A DNA stretch of 64,000 nt from Aquisphaera giovannonii (GTDB lineage Bacteria > Planctomycetota > Planctomycetia > Isosphaerales > Isosphaeraceae). A program made the position numbers and the translations under genes. Shown one piece after another: positions 40,828 through 50,121 of the stretch (positions are counted from its first letter, which is position 1; each line of letters begins with the position of its first letter). Under the pieces are notes generated by a model, which worked only from the letters and a program-made list of their open reading frames with translations, had not been told where the DNA came from and made no database searches. Location: positions 6,634,001 through 6,698,000 of the forward strand of contig NZ_CP042997.1 of NCBI RefSeq assembly GCF_008087625.1, written 5' to 3'.

Positions 40828-42063
40828 ATGATCACGCATGCTGGTCCAATGCTCAGGAAGGTCAGCCGCGACGGCTGCGGCTACTCGGTGGTCGAGCTCT
40901 ACGACGTCCGGCACGTCCTGGCGGTGGCCGTGCCCCGGGGCGGGGGATCCCTCGAGGTCCAGGCGCACGACGCCTTGCGGACCATCGAGGCGGTGCATGC
41001 CGAGGAGGGCACGAGGGGGTCGATCGTCCACCAGGCGGTCTTCATCCCCACGCCGGAGCTCGTCCCGCAATGCCGCGAGATCATCCGGGATTTCTACGGC
41101 GACGAGCAGCCGGCGACCTCGTACGTCGTGCAGCCTCCCTGCGACGGGAAGCTCCTGGCGGTCGAGGCCATGGGCGTCGGGCGGGGTATGGGGGAGGTCC
41201 GGATCGAGCGTTTCGGCGATCAGGCGGTGCGGGTGACGCACAATGCCCTGTCCTGGCTCCACTGCGCCAACGTCACGCCCCGCGACGACGTCACGGGCGT
41301 CTACAACCAGACCATCAGCGCGATGTCACGAATGCGCGGTGTGCTGGCGAAGCGGGGCATCGGCTTCGACCGCGTCATCCGGATGTGGAATTACCTGGGG
41401 AGCATCGTCGAGGACGAGGGCGGCGTCCAGCGCTACAAGGAGCTGAACCGGGCCCGGACGGCCTTCTTCGAGGGCGTCCATTTCCTGCGGGGTTGCCAGG
41501 CGGGCCTGCCCAGCTCGGCGGAGGTCTACCCGGCGGCGACGGGGATCGGCATGCAGGGCACGGGCCTGATGCTCGGCTGCATCGCGCTGGCGATGGACGA
41601 CCGCCCGGACGTCGTGGCCATGCCGCTGGAGAACCCCAACCAGACCGCGGCTTTCCACTACGGCGCCCGCTACAGCCCGAAGAGCCCGAAGTTCGCCCGC
41701 GCCATGGCCCTCTCGTGCGGGGCCTTCGCCACGATCTTCGTCTCGGGGACGGCCAGCATCCTCGGGGCGGAGACGGTCCACCCGGGCGACGCGGAGGCCC
41801 AGACACGCCAGACCCTCGACAACATCGAGGCGCTGATCTCGGAGCGGAACCTCCGCCAGCACGGGCTGCCGGGCCTGGGGGCGAGGCTCGAGGACCTGGG
41901 CATGATCCGCGTCTACGTCAAGCGGCAGGACGACTACGAGACGGCGCGGGCCGTCTGCAGGGCCCGGCTGGGCGACCTGCCCATGGTCTTCGCCATCGCC
42001 GACGTCTGCCGCCCGGACCTCCTCGTCGAGATCGAGGGCATGGCGTTCTCGCGGCGGAAATGA
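40828..42063 (+). CDS. chorismatase-family (FkbO/Hyg5/XanB2-like) protein with tandem Rid folds
   Basis: The 411-residue product has the chorismatase signature: GFDRVIRMWNYLGSIV, RYKELNRARTAFFEGVHF, LPSSAEVYPAATGIGM, then SGTASILGAETVHPGDAEAQ before RQTLDNIEALI. Chorismatases hydrolyse or aromatise chorismate to cyclohexadiene diols or hydroxybenzoates, and have two linked YjgF/Rid-like domains. At 411 residues it is larger than the roughly 340 of FkbO or XanB2, by extra residues at the N-terminal domain. Product cannot be told from sequence. No polyketide or pigment cluster surrounds it; the downstream neighbour is an FG-GAP lipoprotein. An alternative start is ATG 40849. Confidence 0.8.
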   Translation: MITHAGPMLRKVSRDGCGYSVVELYDVRHVLAVAVPRGGGSLEVQAHDALRTIEAVHAEEGTRGSIVHQAVFIPTPELVPQCREIIRDFYGDEQPATSYVVQPPCDGKLLAVEAMGVGRGMGEVRIERFGDQAVRVTHNALSWLHCANVTPRDDVTGVYNQTISAMSRMRGVLAKRGIGFDRVIRMWNYLGSIVEDEGGVQRYKELNRARTAFFEGVHFLRGCQAGLPSSAEVYPAATGIGMQGTGLMLGCIALAMDDRPDVVAMPLENPNQTAAFHYGARYSPKSPKFARAMALSCGAFATIFVSGTASILGAETVHPGDAEAQTRQTLDNIEALISERNLRQHGLPGLGARLEDLGMIRVYVKRQDDYETARAVCRARLGDLPMVFAIADVCRPDLLVEIEGMAFSRRK

Positions 42064-42186
42064 TCCATGCGAGGTCCGATCGCCGCCGGGCTCGAGCTGG
42101 CGCGATCCGACACGGAATGCACGCTCGGCTACGCCCTCGCGGCGGCCGCCACGCTTCCTCGTCCTCATCGTCCGGAGTCGTCCTCG

Positions 42187-45100
42187 ATGGAACCCGACTG
42201 GCGGCGTGAGCCGCAGGCGCCCGCGCCGCAAGGCCGTCCTCGACCCGCTCCCTTCCTCTGGTTGCTCGTGCCGGCCCTCCTGATGACCGCAGGTTGCCGC
42301 GGTGACGCCAATCCGCCTGGCGCACCGCCTCGCGGCGCGACCCGTCGGGCGGAAGGTGAGGCGAAGGCTGCGTCGCCCGCCATGCCATCCGCGGGCGAAC
42401 CCGCGAAGGCCCTGGCGGCGTTCAACCAGGGCACGGCGCTGCTGGAGCAGTACAGGTACAAGGACGCGGCGGCGAAGCTGCGGACCGTCGTCGAGGCCTT
42501 CCCCGAATGGACGGCGGCGCGATTCAACTACGGCCTGGCGCTCCTGAATCTGCCCGATGACGCCGACGCCCTCAAGAAGGCCGGCGAGGAGCTGGGCAGG
42601 GTCGTTGCGACGACGCCCGAGCACCGCCCGGCACAATTCTGCCTGGGCATCTTGGAGGCGCACGGCGGCGAATACTCGAAGGCGGTCGGGCATTTCGCGA
42701 AGGTCCACGAGGCCGATCCCGAGGATGCTTTCGTCGCCTTCGAATACGCCGAGGCGCTCCGCAAGCTCGATCGCAACGACGAGGCCCTCGGGGTGCTGGA
42801 GCGGGTCGTCGAGCGGGACCCCGGCTTCGTCTCCGCGTGCTACAGCCTGGGCATGCTCTACAACCGGATGCGGCAGCGGGACAAGGCCGTCGCCGTGCTC
42901 AAGCGCTTCGGCGACCTGAAGTCCCAGGAGTTGGCGGTCGGGTCCTATGGGGTCGTGAAGCCGTACGCCGGGCGTGGCAAGTACTACACGGCGCTCGGAG
43001 CCGACAGCCTGCCGATCCCCGCGACGCCCATGTCCCCGGCGCCCCGGCTCCTCTTCGCGCCGGAGATCCGCTCGATCGACTGCGTCCTCTCCGCCTGGTC
43101 CTGGGCCGGAGGCGAGGTCGCGCTGCCGGGCATCGCCGTCGGCGACGTGGATGGGGACGGGGACCAGGACGTGATCCTCTGCGGGGCCGGCACGGACGGC
43201 GGCGTGGTGCTCCTCGCGAATGACGGCAAGGGGGCCTTCGGGAGGCCGGTCCGCCTCGCCGATCGGGGCGTCTCGCCCTGCCTGGGCGACCTGGACAACG
43301 ACGGCGACCTGGACCTCTGGCTCGGGCGCGACGGGCAGGACCAGCTTCTCCTCAATGACGGCAGGGGGGCGTTCAAGCCGGCGCCGATCTCGACCGCGAA
43401 GGACGGGGCCTGCCTGACCGCGTGCGCCCGCCTGGCGGACCTGGACAGCGACGGAGACCTGGACCTGATGTCGCTGCGGATCAAGGCCGGAGCGGTGCCG
43501 GGCGATGCCTCGCAGACGGCGAGCCCCTCGACGCTCCTGAACAACAACGGCGACGGCACGTTCCCGGACCTGGCCGGGGTCCTCGGGCTGGACCTGCCCG
43601 ACAGGCCGAGTTCGGCGGTGGTGTTCGACGACTTCGACGACGACCGGGACGTCGACCTGGTGCTGGTCTCGCCCAAGGCACCCCCGCTCGCCTGGGAGAA
43701 CCACCGGGTCGGGCGCTTCCGCATCCTGGACTCGAAGGTCACCCGGCTCGATCTCGCGGGCGCACGGAGCGTGACGACCGGGAATCCATTCAAGACCGGG
43801 AAGCGTGACCTCCTCCTCTTCGCGGGCAAGGAGCTTGCCCTCTACCACAACCGAGGCGGCTGGAAGTTCGAGCGGGACGATGAGTTTTCCTCGAGATACG
43901 GGACCCTCGGGGGCACGAGCGGGCAGTTCGCCGACCTGGACAACGACGGCGACCTGGACGTGCTGATCGCCGACGCACACCGCCGCGACGGGAGCCGAGG
44001 GCCGGCCGTCCTCCTGAACGACTGGCCCATCAAGCGGTTCATCGAGGCCACCGAGGCGGACGCCGGCAGCCTGCTCCCGCGCTGGAAATGCGCGGGGGAT
44101 GCCGTCGCCGTCGCGGCGGACTTCGACGGCGACGGGACGCTCGATCTGCTGGTGGCCTCGATGGGGGGGCCGCCGGTCGTCTTCGACAACGCCACGCGCG
44201 GGTCCCACTGGCTGGCCCTCGATCTGAAGGGCCAGCGAGGGCAGGATCAGAACTCCCGCTCGCCCTCGACGTCGATCGGCGCACGGGTCGAGTTGCGTTC
44301 CGGGGCCGTCTCCCAGCAGTACGTCGTCGGGACTCCGGCGGGCGGGACGGCCATGCCGCCAACACGGGTGCACGCGGGGCTCGGCGCGTCGCCTTCGGTG
44401 GACTGGCTGCGCGTCAACTGGCCCGACTCGCTGCTCCAGGCGGAGGTCGAGGTCCTCGGCGACCGGCCCCTGACCCTGAATGAGGAATCGCGTCGGCCGA
44501 GTTCCTGCCCGCACCTGTTCGCCTGGAACGGGCACGCGTACGGGTTCGTCTCGGACTTTGGCGGTGTGGGCGGCCTCGGCTTCCGCACCGGCCCGGGCTC
44601 GTTCGCGACGCCTGACCCGACGGAGTACGTCGCCATCCCCAACCTCGCCCCCCTCGACGGCGAGTACATCCTCCAGGTCGTCGAGCCGCTCCAGGAACTC
44701 GTCTACTTCGACGAGGCCAAGCTGATCGCGGTCGATCACCCGGCCGGCACGACGATCCTGCCGAACGAGATGGCCGCCGTCGGCCTCGCGCCGCCGCCCT
44801 TCGAGGTCTTCTGCTTCCGCGAGGCCATCGCGCCGGTTCGCGCGACCAACGGGCGCGGAGACGACGTGACCGACGCCCTGGCCCGGACCGATCGCGTCTT
44901 CGCGGGCCCGGTCGAATGCGACCGGCGGTTCGTCGGCTTCGCGAAGGACCATTTCGTGGAGCTCGACTTCGGCGATCGCCTGGAGTCGCTGCCGACCGAC
45001 ACCCGTCGCATCCTCTGCCTTGACGGCTGGGTCGAGTACAGCGATTCCACCTCGAACTTCGCCGCCAGCCAGGCCGGGCTGCGCCTGAAGGCGCCGAGCG

Positions 45101-45762
45101 TCCTGGTGGAGCGCGACGGCAAGTGGACCGAACTGCTCCACGAAGCCGGCTATCCGGCCGGGATCAACCACACGATGACGCTCGACCTGACCGGCAAGCT
45201 GCGGCCCGGCGACCGCCGGATCCGGATCGCGACGAACATGGACGTGAGCTGGGACCGGATCTACGTCGCCCTGCCCGGTCCGGCCAGCTCGTTCGGGCTG
45301 AAGGAAGTCGCGCCGCGGAGGGCGGACCTGCACTTCCTCGGCTATCCGCGCGAGTATTCTCCGGACGGCCGCCAACCGACGCTCTTCGACTATTCGAAGG
45401 TCAGCAAGTCGGACACCTGGCACCGGCTGCCCGGCGCCTACACGCGGTATGGCGACGTCCTCGACCTGGTGACCCGGACCGACGACCGATTCGCCGTCAT
45501 GGCCGCGGGCGACGAGATCACCCTGCGGTTCCCGGCCGACGCCTTCGGACCCGTCCCGGCCGGCTGCGTCCGGACCTTCCTGCTGAAGTCCGACAGCTTC
45601 TGCAAGGACATGGACCTCTACACCGGCGCGGGGGACAACGTGGAGCCGATGCCGTACCACGACATGAAGGAATACCCCTACGACCCGGCGACCGCCCCGC
45701 CCGTGCCCGAGGACGTACGGCGGTCGCGCGATCAGTACAACACGAGGGTCATCGCGCCGTGA
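42187..45762 (+). CDS. large TPR + FG-GAP/ASPIC (CRTAC1-like) lipoprotein
   Basis: The 1191-residue product from ATG 42187 (MEPDWRRE) has a signal with lipobox LMTAGC. TPR-like helices cover about residues 70-230 (ALAAFNQGTALLEQYRYKDA and similar, three or four repeats). FG-GAP/VCBS calcium-binding repeats follow, each with DxDxDGDxD-type loops (VGDVDGDGDQDVIL, GDLDNDGDLDLWLG, ADLDNDGDLDVLIA). An ASPIC/UnbV domain has IGARVELRSGAVSQQYV and VDWLRVNWPDSLLQ. The last 400 residues (SCPHLFAWNGHAYGFVSD onward) are a further beta-rich region. It is exported and probably anchored on the outer face. It ends convergent to a binding-protein gene, with a 14-base overlap. Confidence 0.85.
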   Translation: MEPDWRREPQAPAPQGRPRPAPFLWLLVPALLMTAGCRGDANPPGAPPRGATRRAEGEAKAASPAMPSAGEPAKALAAFNQGTALLEQYRYKDAAAKLRTVVEAFPEWTAARFNYGLALLNLPDDADALKKAGEELGRVVATTPEHRPAQFCLGILEAHGGEYSKAVGHFAKVHEADPEDAFVAFEYAEALRKLDRNDEALGVLERVVERDPGFVSACYSLGMLYNRMRQRDKAVAVLKRFGDLKSQELAVGSYGVVKPYAGRGKYYTALGADSLPIPATPMSPAPRLLFAPEIRSIDCVLSAWSWAGGEVALPGIAVGDVDGDGDQDVILCGAGTDGGVVLLANDGKGAFGRPVRLADRGVSPCLGDLDNDGDLDLWLGRDGQDQLLLNDGRGAFKPAPISTAKDGACLTACARLADLDSDGDLDLMSLRIKAGAVPGDASQTASPSTLLNNNGDGTFPDLAGVLGLDLPDRPSSAVVFDDFDDDRDVDLVLVSPKAPPLAWENHRVGRFRILDSKVTRLDLAGARSVTTGNPFKTGKRDLLLFAGKELALYHNRGGWKFERDDEFSSRYGTLGGTSGQFADLDNDGDLDVLIADAHRRDGSRGPAVLLNDWPIKRFIEATEADAGSLLPRWKCAGDAVAVAADFDGDGTLDLLVASMGGPPVVFDNATRGSHWLALDLKGQRGQDQNSRSPSTSIGARVELRSGAVSQQYVVGTPAGGTAMPPTRVHAGLGASPSVDWLRVNWPDSLLQAEVEVLGDRPLTLNEESRRPSSCPHLFAWNGHAYGFVSDFGGVGGLGFRTGPGSFATPDPTEYVAIPNLAPLDGEYILQVVEPLQELVYFDEAKLIAVDHPAGTTILPNEMAAVGLAPPPFEVFCFREAIAPVRATNGRGDDVTDALARTDRVFAGPVECDRRFVGFAKDHFVELDFGDRLESLPTDTRRILCLDGWVEYSDSTSNFAASQAGLRLKAPSVLVERDGKWTELLHEAGYPAGINHTMTLDLTGKLRPGDRRIRIATNMDVSWDRIYVALPGPASSFGLKEVAPRRADLHFLGYPREYSPDGRQPTLFDYSKVSKSDTWHRLPGAYTRYGDVLDLVTRTDDRFAVMAAGDEITLRFPADAFGPVPAGCVRTFLLKSDSFCKDMDLYTGAGDNVEPMPYHDMKEYPYDPATAPPVPEDVRRSRDQYNTRVIAP

Positions 45763-46954
45763 ATCGATCGACCTTCCCGTCCCGGATCGTGGCCAGTGAA
45801 ACGGGGCGGGTGTTGCTCCCGAGGCTGTCCCAGGCGATCGTCCCCGAGACGCCAGGATAGGGACTGAGAGACCGCAGGGCGTCGCCGATCCTAGCCCGGT
45901 TCAGGCCGCCGGATCGGACGGCCTCGACGAGGAGATTCGCGGCGTCGAAGCCGTGGGCGGCGGCGTAGTCGGGGGGCTCGTGGTAGCGGGTCTCGTACTC
46001 CGAGCGGAACGAGGCCGGCATCGCGTCGGGATCGCAGACGAGCGGGAAGACAACGCCTTCCGCCGCAGGTCCGGCGAGGCGTGCGAAGGCGGACCGGCCC
46101 ATCCAGTGGCCGCCGAGGATCGGGCCGCGGAAACTGTCGTTTCGGAGCTCGCGGGCGATCCCGGCGGAATCCCTCGCGTTCGCGGCGATCATCACGGCAC
46201 CAACGTCCTCGGCGACGACCTGGCGGGCCGCGGCGCCGAAATCCGGGTTGTCGGCGGCGAGCACGTGGGAGAACCTCGGCGAGGCTTTTCGAGCCTTCAG
46301 GGCCCGATCGAGCTGGACGAGGAAAGCCCTCGGATCGTGGTCGGGCGTCGAGACGAAGGCGAATCCGCGCGGGCCCGATCGCGCGACGAGGGCGTCGGCG
46401 AGAACCGGTGCCTGAAGGTGGTCGGCCGGCATCGCGGAGAAGAACCAGGGGACGTTCGCCCCGTTGGCCGTGCGGTCGCCGTTGAGCGGGCAGACCAGTG
46501 GCAAGTTCGCCTTGGCGACGACCTGCTCGGCGAGGTGGGCGGAGGGGCCGTCGATCCCGCCGAGGATCGCCCAGGCCTTCTCACGATGCGCCATCCTCGC
46601 CAGGCCACCGACACCGCCCTTCCACGGGTTGTCCGACCACGAGGCCGCGAGCCGGAATGGCTTGCCGCGATAGCCTCCTTCCACGTTGGCGAGGCGGATC
46701 GCCATGTCGGCGCCTCGCCAGACGGCACCTCCTTCGGCGTGGTCCGAGTCGTCGGGGCCGAAGTAGCCGAGGAGGACTTCCTTCGTCTCCTTCGGCTCGG
46801 CCAGCTCGCGCCCGGGGCCGGAGTAGGGGGTGGCCCGGTCGCGGAAGTCGACGTAGGGCTCGACGCGGTGTGAGGAAGGAGTCTGCGCCGCGGAGGGAGC
46901 CTGGACGATGGCCCAGACGTATGCGGCCAATAGCAGGTAAATGACCTGCACCAC
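45749..46954 (-). CDS. ABC-type solute-binding protein (type I periplasmic binding fold), second copy
   Basis: The 401-residue product resembles branched-chain amino acid/urea-type binding proteins (Peripla_BP_6). KEVLLGYFGPDDSDHAEGG starts the domain, with MAHREKAWAILGGIDGPSAH, VPWFFSAMPADHLQAPVLA and a C-terminal GLNRARIGDALRS. The N-terminus is a signal anchor, VIYLLLAAYVWAIVQAPS. No ATG fits; the start is set at GTG 46954, the adjacent GTG 46951 is equal, and an upstream ATT is possible, so the start is uncertain. It shares the fold with the 47224 gene and is probably a diverged copy. No transporter membrane or ATPase gene is next to it. Confidence 0.78.
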   Translation of the reverse strand: MVQVIYLLLAAYVWAIVQAPSAAQTPSSHRVEPYVDFRDRATPYSGPGRELAEPKETKEVLLGYFGPDDSDHAEGGAVWRGADMAIRLANVEGGYRGKPFRLAASWSDNPWKGGVGGLARMAHREKAWAILGGIDGPSAHLAEQVVAKANLPLVCPLNGDRTANGANVPWFFSAMPADHLQAPVLADALVARSGPRGFAFVSTPDHDPRAFLVQLDRALKARKASPRFSHVLAADNPDFGAAARQVVAEDVGAVMIAANARDSAGIARELRNDSFRGPILGGHWMGRSAFARLAGPAAEGVVFPLVCDPDAMPASFRSEYETRYHEPPDYAAAHGFDAANLLVEAVRSGGLNRARIGDALRSLSPYPGVSGTIAWDSLGSNTRPVSLATIRDGKVDRFTAR

Positions 46955-46978
46955 AACCCAGGGCCAGGGAATCCTCTT

Positions 46979-47145
46979 ATCCCCTCCCCCCTGGTGGGGG
47001 AGGGTTAGGGAGAGGGGGAGAGGCTGGCCTTGGACCGCGAGCCAAGCCGCGGATTGAGCTCGGCCCGGTTCGCGGCCGGAATCCTTGCCTGTCCGAGGCG
47101 GTCGCCCCCTCTCCCTAACCCTCCCCCGCGGAGGGGGGAGGGGAT
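46979..47145. repeat. inverted pair of REP-like 41-base GC-rich units
   Basis: Two copies of one motif face each other: 46979-47020 and 47105-47145, separated by 84 bases. Each has an internal 8-base stem (CCTCCCCC and GGGGGAGG) around a 5-base loop, followed by a conserved GTTAGGGAGAGGGGG tail. They differ mainly in the loop (CTGGT against a different GC-rich one). This is the form of bacterial REP/BIME elements, or of a small MITE. The pair lies between the two binding-protein genes, so the message would carry a long stem. Confidence 0.75.
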
Positions 47146-47223
47146 AGAGAGTCGGGGCCGAGCCCGCAGGTGAGAGCAGGTTCGCCTGGTGAGTGGTAGA
47201 TAGAGCATCCCATCCTCGAGCTC

Positions 47224-48666
47224 TCAGGGTTTCTTCCCCTCGCCGCCGGACCTGGGGATGCCCAGGTCGTCGCGGCTGTAGAACTTCCAATGGTCCCCCT
47301 CGCGGCGGGCGAGGTACACCTCGCCGACATCGTCGAGGACGGGGCTGAGGCGGATCTCGCCGGTGACGCCCTGCCAGGGCTCGGTCCGGTACGCGATCAG
47401 GTCGCGGATCTTGGCCCGGTTGAGCCCCGCATTCTGGATCGCCCATATCAGCATCTGCATGCCGTCGTAGGCGTGGGCGGCGTAGGTCTCCGGCCCCTCG
47501 TGGAAGCGGGCCCGGAAGCGCCGGCAGAACTCCCGATAGTGCGCATCGTCCCGCGTCGGGTCCCACGGGTAACCGCAGACCACGCCCTCGGCGTTCTCGC
47601 CGGCGATCCTGACGAACTCATCGGTGACGCATCGGTCGCAGGCGACGAAGGGCTGCTTCATGCCCATGGCCCGCATCTGGTTCAGGATCTTGGCGCCCTC
47701 GACGTCGTCTCCCCAGTGGATCACCACGTCCAGGCCGGCCTGCTTGAGGCGCTCGATCTCCAGCGAGAAGTCCTCTCGGCCCACCTTGTAGGCCATCTCG
47801 ACGGCGATGGGGTGCTCGAGCCGTCGGCTCGCGTCGACGATCTCGCGGACGCCGAAGCGGCCGTAGCGGTTGCTCGACCGGATGATCCCCGCGTGCCGGA
47901 ATCCAGCCTTCCTGTACAGGTAGTCGGCCAGGATGTAGTTCATCTGACGGTCATCGCCGATGTTGCGGGCCACCCAGGGGATGTTCGTCTCGATGAACGT
48001 CGGGTCCGTGTCCCCCGTGTTCATCATCAGGACCTCGCACTTGAGCGCGACCCGGATGGCGATGTGACTGTTGGCTCCGTCGATGGTGCCCAGCATCGCC
48101 CAGACCTTGTCCTTGTAGCTCTGCTTGACGATCTCGTTGCCCGACGAGCCCCAGAGCCCGTTGTCGTTGGAGACGACGAGCTCGAACGGCAGCTTGCGCT
48201 TCAGGTAGCCGCCGTCGGCGTTCGCCTCCTCGATCGCCAGCAGGGACCCCTGGTACATCTTCTTGCCGAGGGCCTCCTCGTGGCTCTTGCCGCCGGTGGC
48301 GACGGAGACCGTCGGATACAGGGGACCGATGAAGCCGATCTTGACCGACTTCAGGTCGCCGGGCTCGGGCACGGACCGGCCCGCCCCCGTGTATTCGAGC
48401 TGGGTGCGGAAGTGCGTCCTGTACGGTTCGACGTGGTGGAACGGCTCCAGCTCCTTGACCGTGTGCGCGTAGCGGAGGTCATTCTTGAGCGGCAGCGCGG
48501 GGACCTGGTACGGGCTGACGGCGTCGATGGCCTTCAGAATCTCATCCGTTTTCAGGTCCCGCGGGGCGGCGGCCTGCGGGGCGGCCCGGGGGGCGTCCTG
48601 CGCGGCGGCCTGCCACGTGATGTAGGTAGAGGAGAGAACCAGGAGGGACCATTTCAGCGTTCGCAT
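47224..48666 (-). CDS. ABC-type solute-binding protein (branched-chain amino acid/urea type)
   Basis: The 480-residue exported protein (signal MRTLKWSLLVLSSTYITWQ) has an N-terminal extra region of about 95 residues with a lot of alanine and proline. The Peripla_BP_6-type lobes follow from VKIGFIGPLYPTVSVATGG. Visible blocks are GKKMYQGSLLAIEEANADGGY, KVWAMLGTIDGANSHIAIR, AGFRHAGIIRSSNRYGRFGV and KQPFVACDRCVTDEFVRIAGE. In ABC uptake systems such proteins bind a small ligand. No permease or ATPase is present, so a sensor or accessory role for the adjacent cytochromes is possible. It follows the propeller gene by 105 bases. Confidence 0.82.
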   Translation of the reverse strand: MRTLKWSLLVLSSTYITWQAAAQDAPRAAPQAAAPRDLKTDEILKAIDAVSPYQVPALPLKNDLRYAHTVKELEPFHHVEPYRTHFRTQLEYTGAGRSVPEPGDLKSVKIGFIGPLYPTVSVATGGKSHEEALGKKMYQGSLLAIEEANADGGYLKRKLPFELVVSNDNGLWGSSGNEIVKQSYKDKVWAMLGTIDGANSHIAIRVALKCEVLMMNTGDTDPTFIETNIPWVARNIGDDRQMNYILADYLYRKAGFRHAGIIRSSNRYGRFGVREIVDASRRLEHPIAVEMAYKVGREDFSLEIERLKQAGLDVVIHWGDDVEGAKILNQMRAMGMKQPFVACDRCVTDEFVRIAGENAEGVVCGYPWDPTRDDAHYREFCRRFRARFHEGPETYAAHAYDGMQMLIWAIQNAGLNRAKIRDLIAYRTEPWQGVTGEIRLSPVLDDVGEVYLARREGDHWKFYSRDDLGIPRSGGEGKKP

Positions 48667-48771
48667 GTCGAGTCTCGCAAAGCCGGGGCCCGGTCCGGAT
48701 GACGGGAATGGACGAGACGCCGGCCGCCGCGGCGCGGGCGGGATGCGGCGACCGGAGGAGGTGCCCGGCGG

Positions 48772-50079
48772 TCAGGGCCGCGCCTGCGCCGGGATCAACG
48801 TCGCCCTCGCGGCCGGATCCTTGGCGGCCGGGTACGGTCTCCCGTCGGGCGTCCGCACGCCCGGGAAGTAGTCGTCGCCCATCGCCCAGCCGAGGCCCTT
48901 CCCGGTTGCCACCCATACGTCCTTGCCGTCGATGTCGAAGTTGATGATGAAGTTGTGCGGCACTCCCGTCTCCATGTCCACCGACTTCAGGAGCTTTCCC
49001 CGGCGGTAGACCTTCGCCACGCCGCGGAGGCTCTGCGGGTCGCGGGTGTACGCGACGTAGGTGTCGGTGAAGAAGTCGGCCACGACGCCCACGCCCTTGT
49101 CGGTCCCGAACCAGCCCTCGGCCGCGCTCCGGCCCCGGACGGCGTTCGTGAAGTCGCTCGGGATGCCCGTCTCGTGCGAATAGAAGCCTCGCCAGTTCCG
49201 GCCGTCGTACCGGCAGTTGCCGAAATACGACGAGATCCAGAGTGTGCCGTCGACGTGCGTCGCCCCCGTGACGATGACGTGGACGATGCCGTCATCCCGG
49301 TAGAGGTCGATCTCCATCTCGCCGTCGGGATCCAGGTATTCCTTCCAATGCTTCGTCTGGAGGTCGTACTCGAGGCAGCCGCTCCCCCAGACGCCCAGGT
49401 AAACTTTCCCCTCGTCATGGGATACCGAGTAATTCCAGATCTCCTCCATGGGCGCGTTCTTCTCGTTGAAGATGGTCCACTCGCGCGTTTTCGTGTTGTA
49501 CCGGCTGCAACCGGCCGTCGTGGCGGCCCAGACCGAGTCTCCCTCGATCGTCACGCCGTAGACGACGTCGTTGACGAGCCCGCTGTTGAGCTGGGTGAAG
49601 TGGTCGAACCGGCCGCCGCTGAATCGGGCCAGCCCGCCGCCGAAGAGGCCGAGCCAGACGTCCCCGGTGTTCCTGTCGACGTCGATCGCCGTGACGGCCT
49701 GGAACGGCAGGCCGTCCTTCTCCTTCCAGCTGCGGATCTTGCCCGTTCGTCTGTCGAGGCAGGCCAGGCCGTCCTCGGTGCCGATCCAGACCCTCGGCCC
49801 GTCAACCTTCACCGAGAAGACGTGGTCGTCGGGCAGGCCGTCCTTGACCGTGAAGTGCCTCCACTTCGTGTAGACGTACGGCAGGGCCTCATCGGGCACG
49901 TCCTTGATCTGCGTCGCCGCGAGGGGGACCTGCCCGGGGACGATCGGCGGGGTCGGCTTGGGGGCCCGGGTCGGTCCGTGGGCGGGCCGAACCGGCTTCG
50001 GGTCGTCGGCACTCAGCAAGCCGGCCGGCATGGCGGCGAGGAGCACCGCCCATGCGGGCAAGGCGTTGAGGTATTTCAT
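48772..50079 (-). CDS. secreted beta-propeller (Reg_prop-type) protein
   Basis: The 435-residue product has a signal peptide (MKYLNALPAWAVLLAAMPAG) and then six to seven propeller-like blades. Examples are FTVKDGLPDDHVFSVKVDG, RVWIGTEDGLACLDRRTGK, DVWLGLFGGGLARFSGG, SVWAATTAGCSRYNTKT and VWVATGKGLGWAMGDDYF. This pattern resembles the two-component regulator propeller (Reg_prop), usually a periplasmic sensor domain of hybrid kinases, here without any kinase. It lies 42 bases after the ten-heme gene and 105 before a binding protein. The start is at 50079. Confidence 0.78.
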   Translation of the reverse strand: MKYLNALPAWAVLLAAMPAGLLSADDPKPVRPAHGPTRAPKPTPPIVPGQVPLAATQIKDVPDEALPYVYTKWRHFTVKDGLPDDHVFSVKVDGPRVWIGTEDGLACLDRRTGKIRSWKEKDGLPFQAVTAIDVDRNTGDVWLGLFGGGLARFSGGRFDHFTQLNSGLVNDVVYGVTIEGDSVWAATTAGCSRYNTKTREWTIFNEKNAPMEEIWNYSVSHDEGKVYLGVWGSGCLEYDLQTKHWKEYLDPDGEMEIDLYRDDGIVHVIVTGATHVDGTLWISSYFGNCRYDGRNWRGFYSHETGIPSDFTNAVRGRSAAEGWFGTDKGVGVVADFFTDTYVAYTRDPQSLRGVAKVYRRGKLLKSVDMETGVPHNFIINFDIDGKDVWVATGKGLGWAMGDDYFPGVRTPDGRPYPAAKDPAARATLIPAQARP

Positions 50080-50121
50080 GTGAGATTATCCAGGAACCAA
50101 GAGAAGGCGATGTTCGCGGAA

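Noticed and set aside
41326-45660. A 1444-codon open frame on the minus strand over the TPR/FG-GAP lipoprotein gene
   Set aside because: It is antisense to a clearly coding gene, is dominated by Arg/Gly/Val/Asp patterns typical of shadow frames in high-GC DNA, and shows no domain.
45749-48666. Complete ABC uptake operon
   Set aside because: Two binding proteins are present but no permease or ATPase is found within several kilobases on either side.
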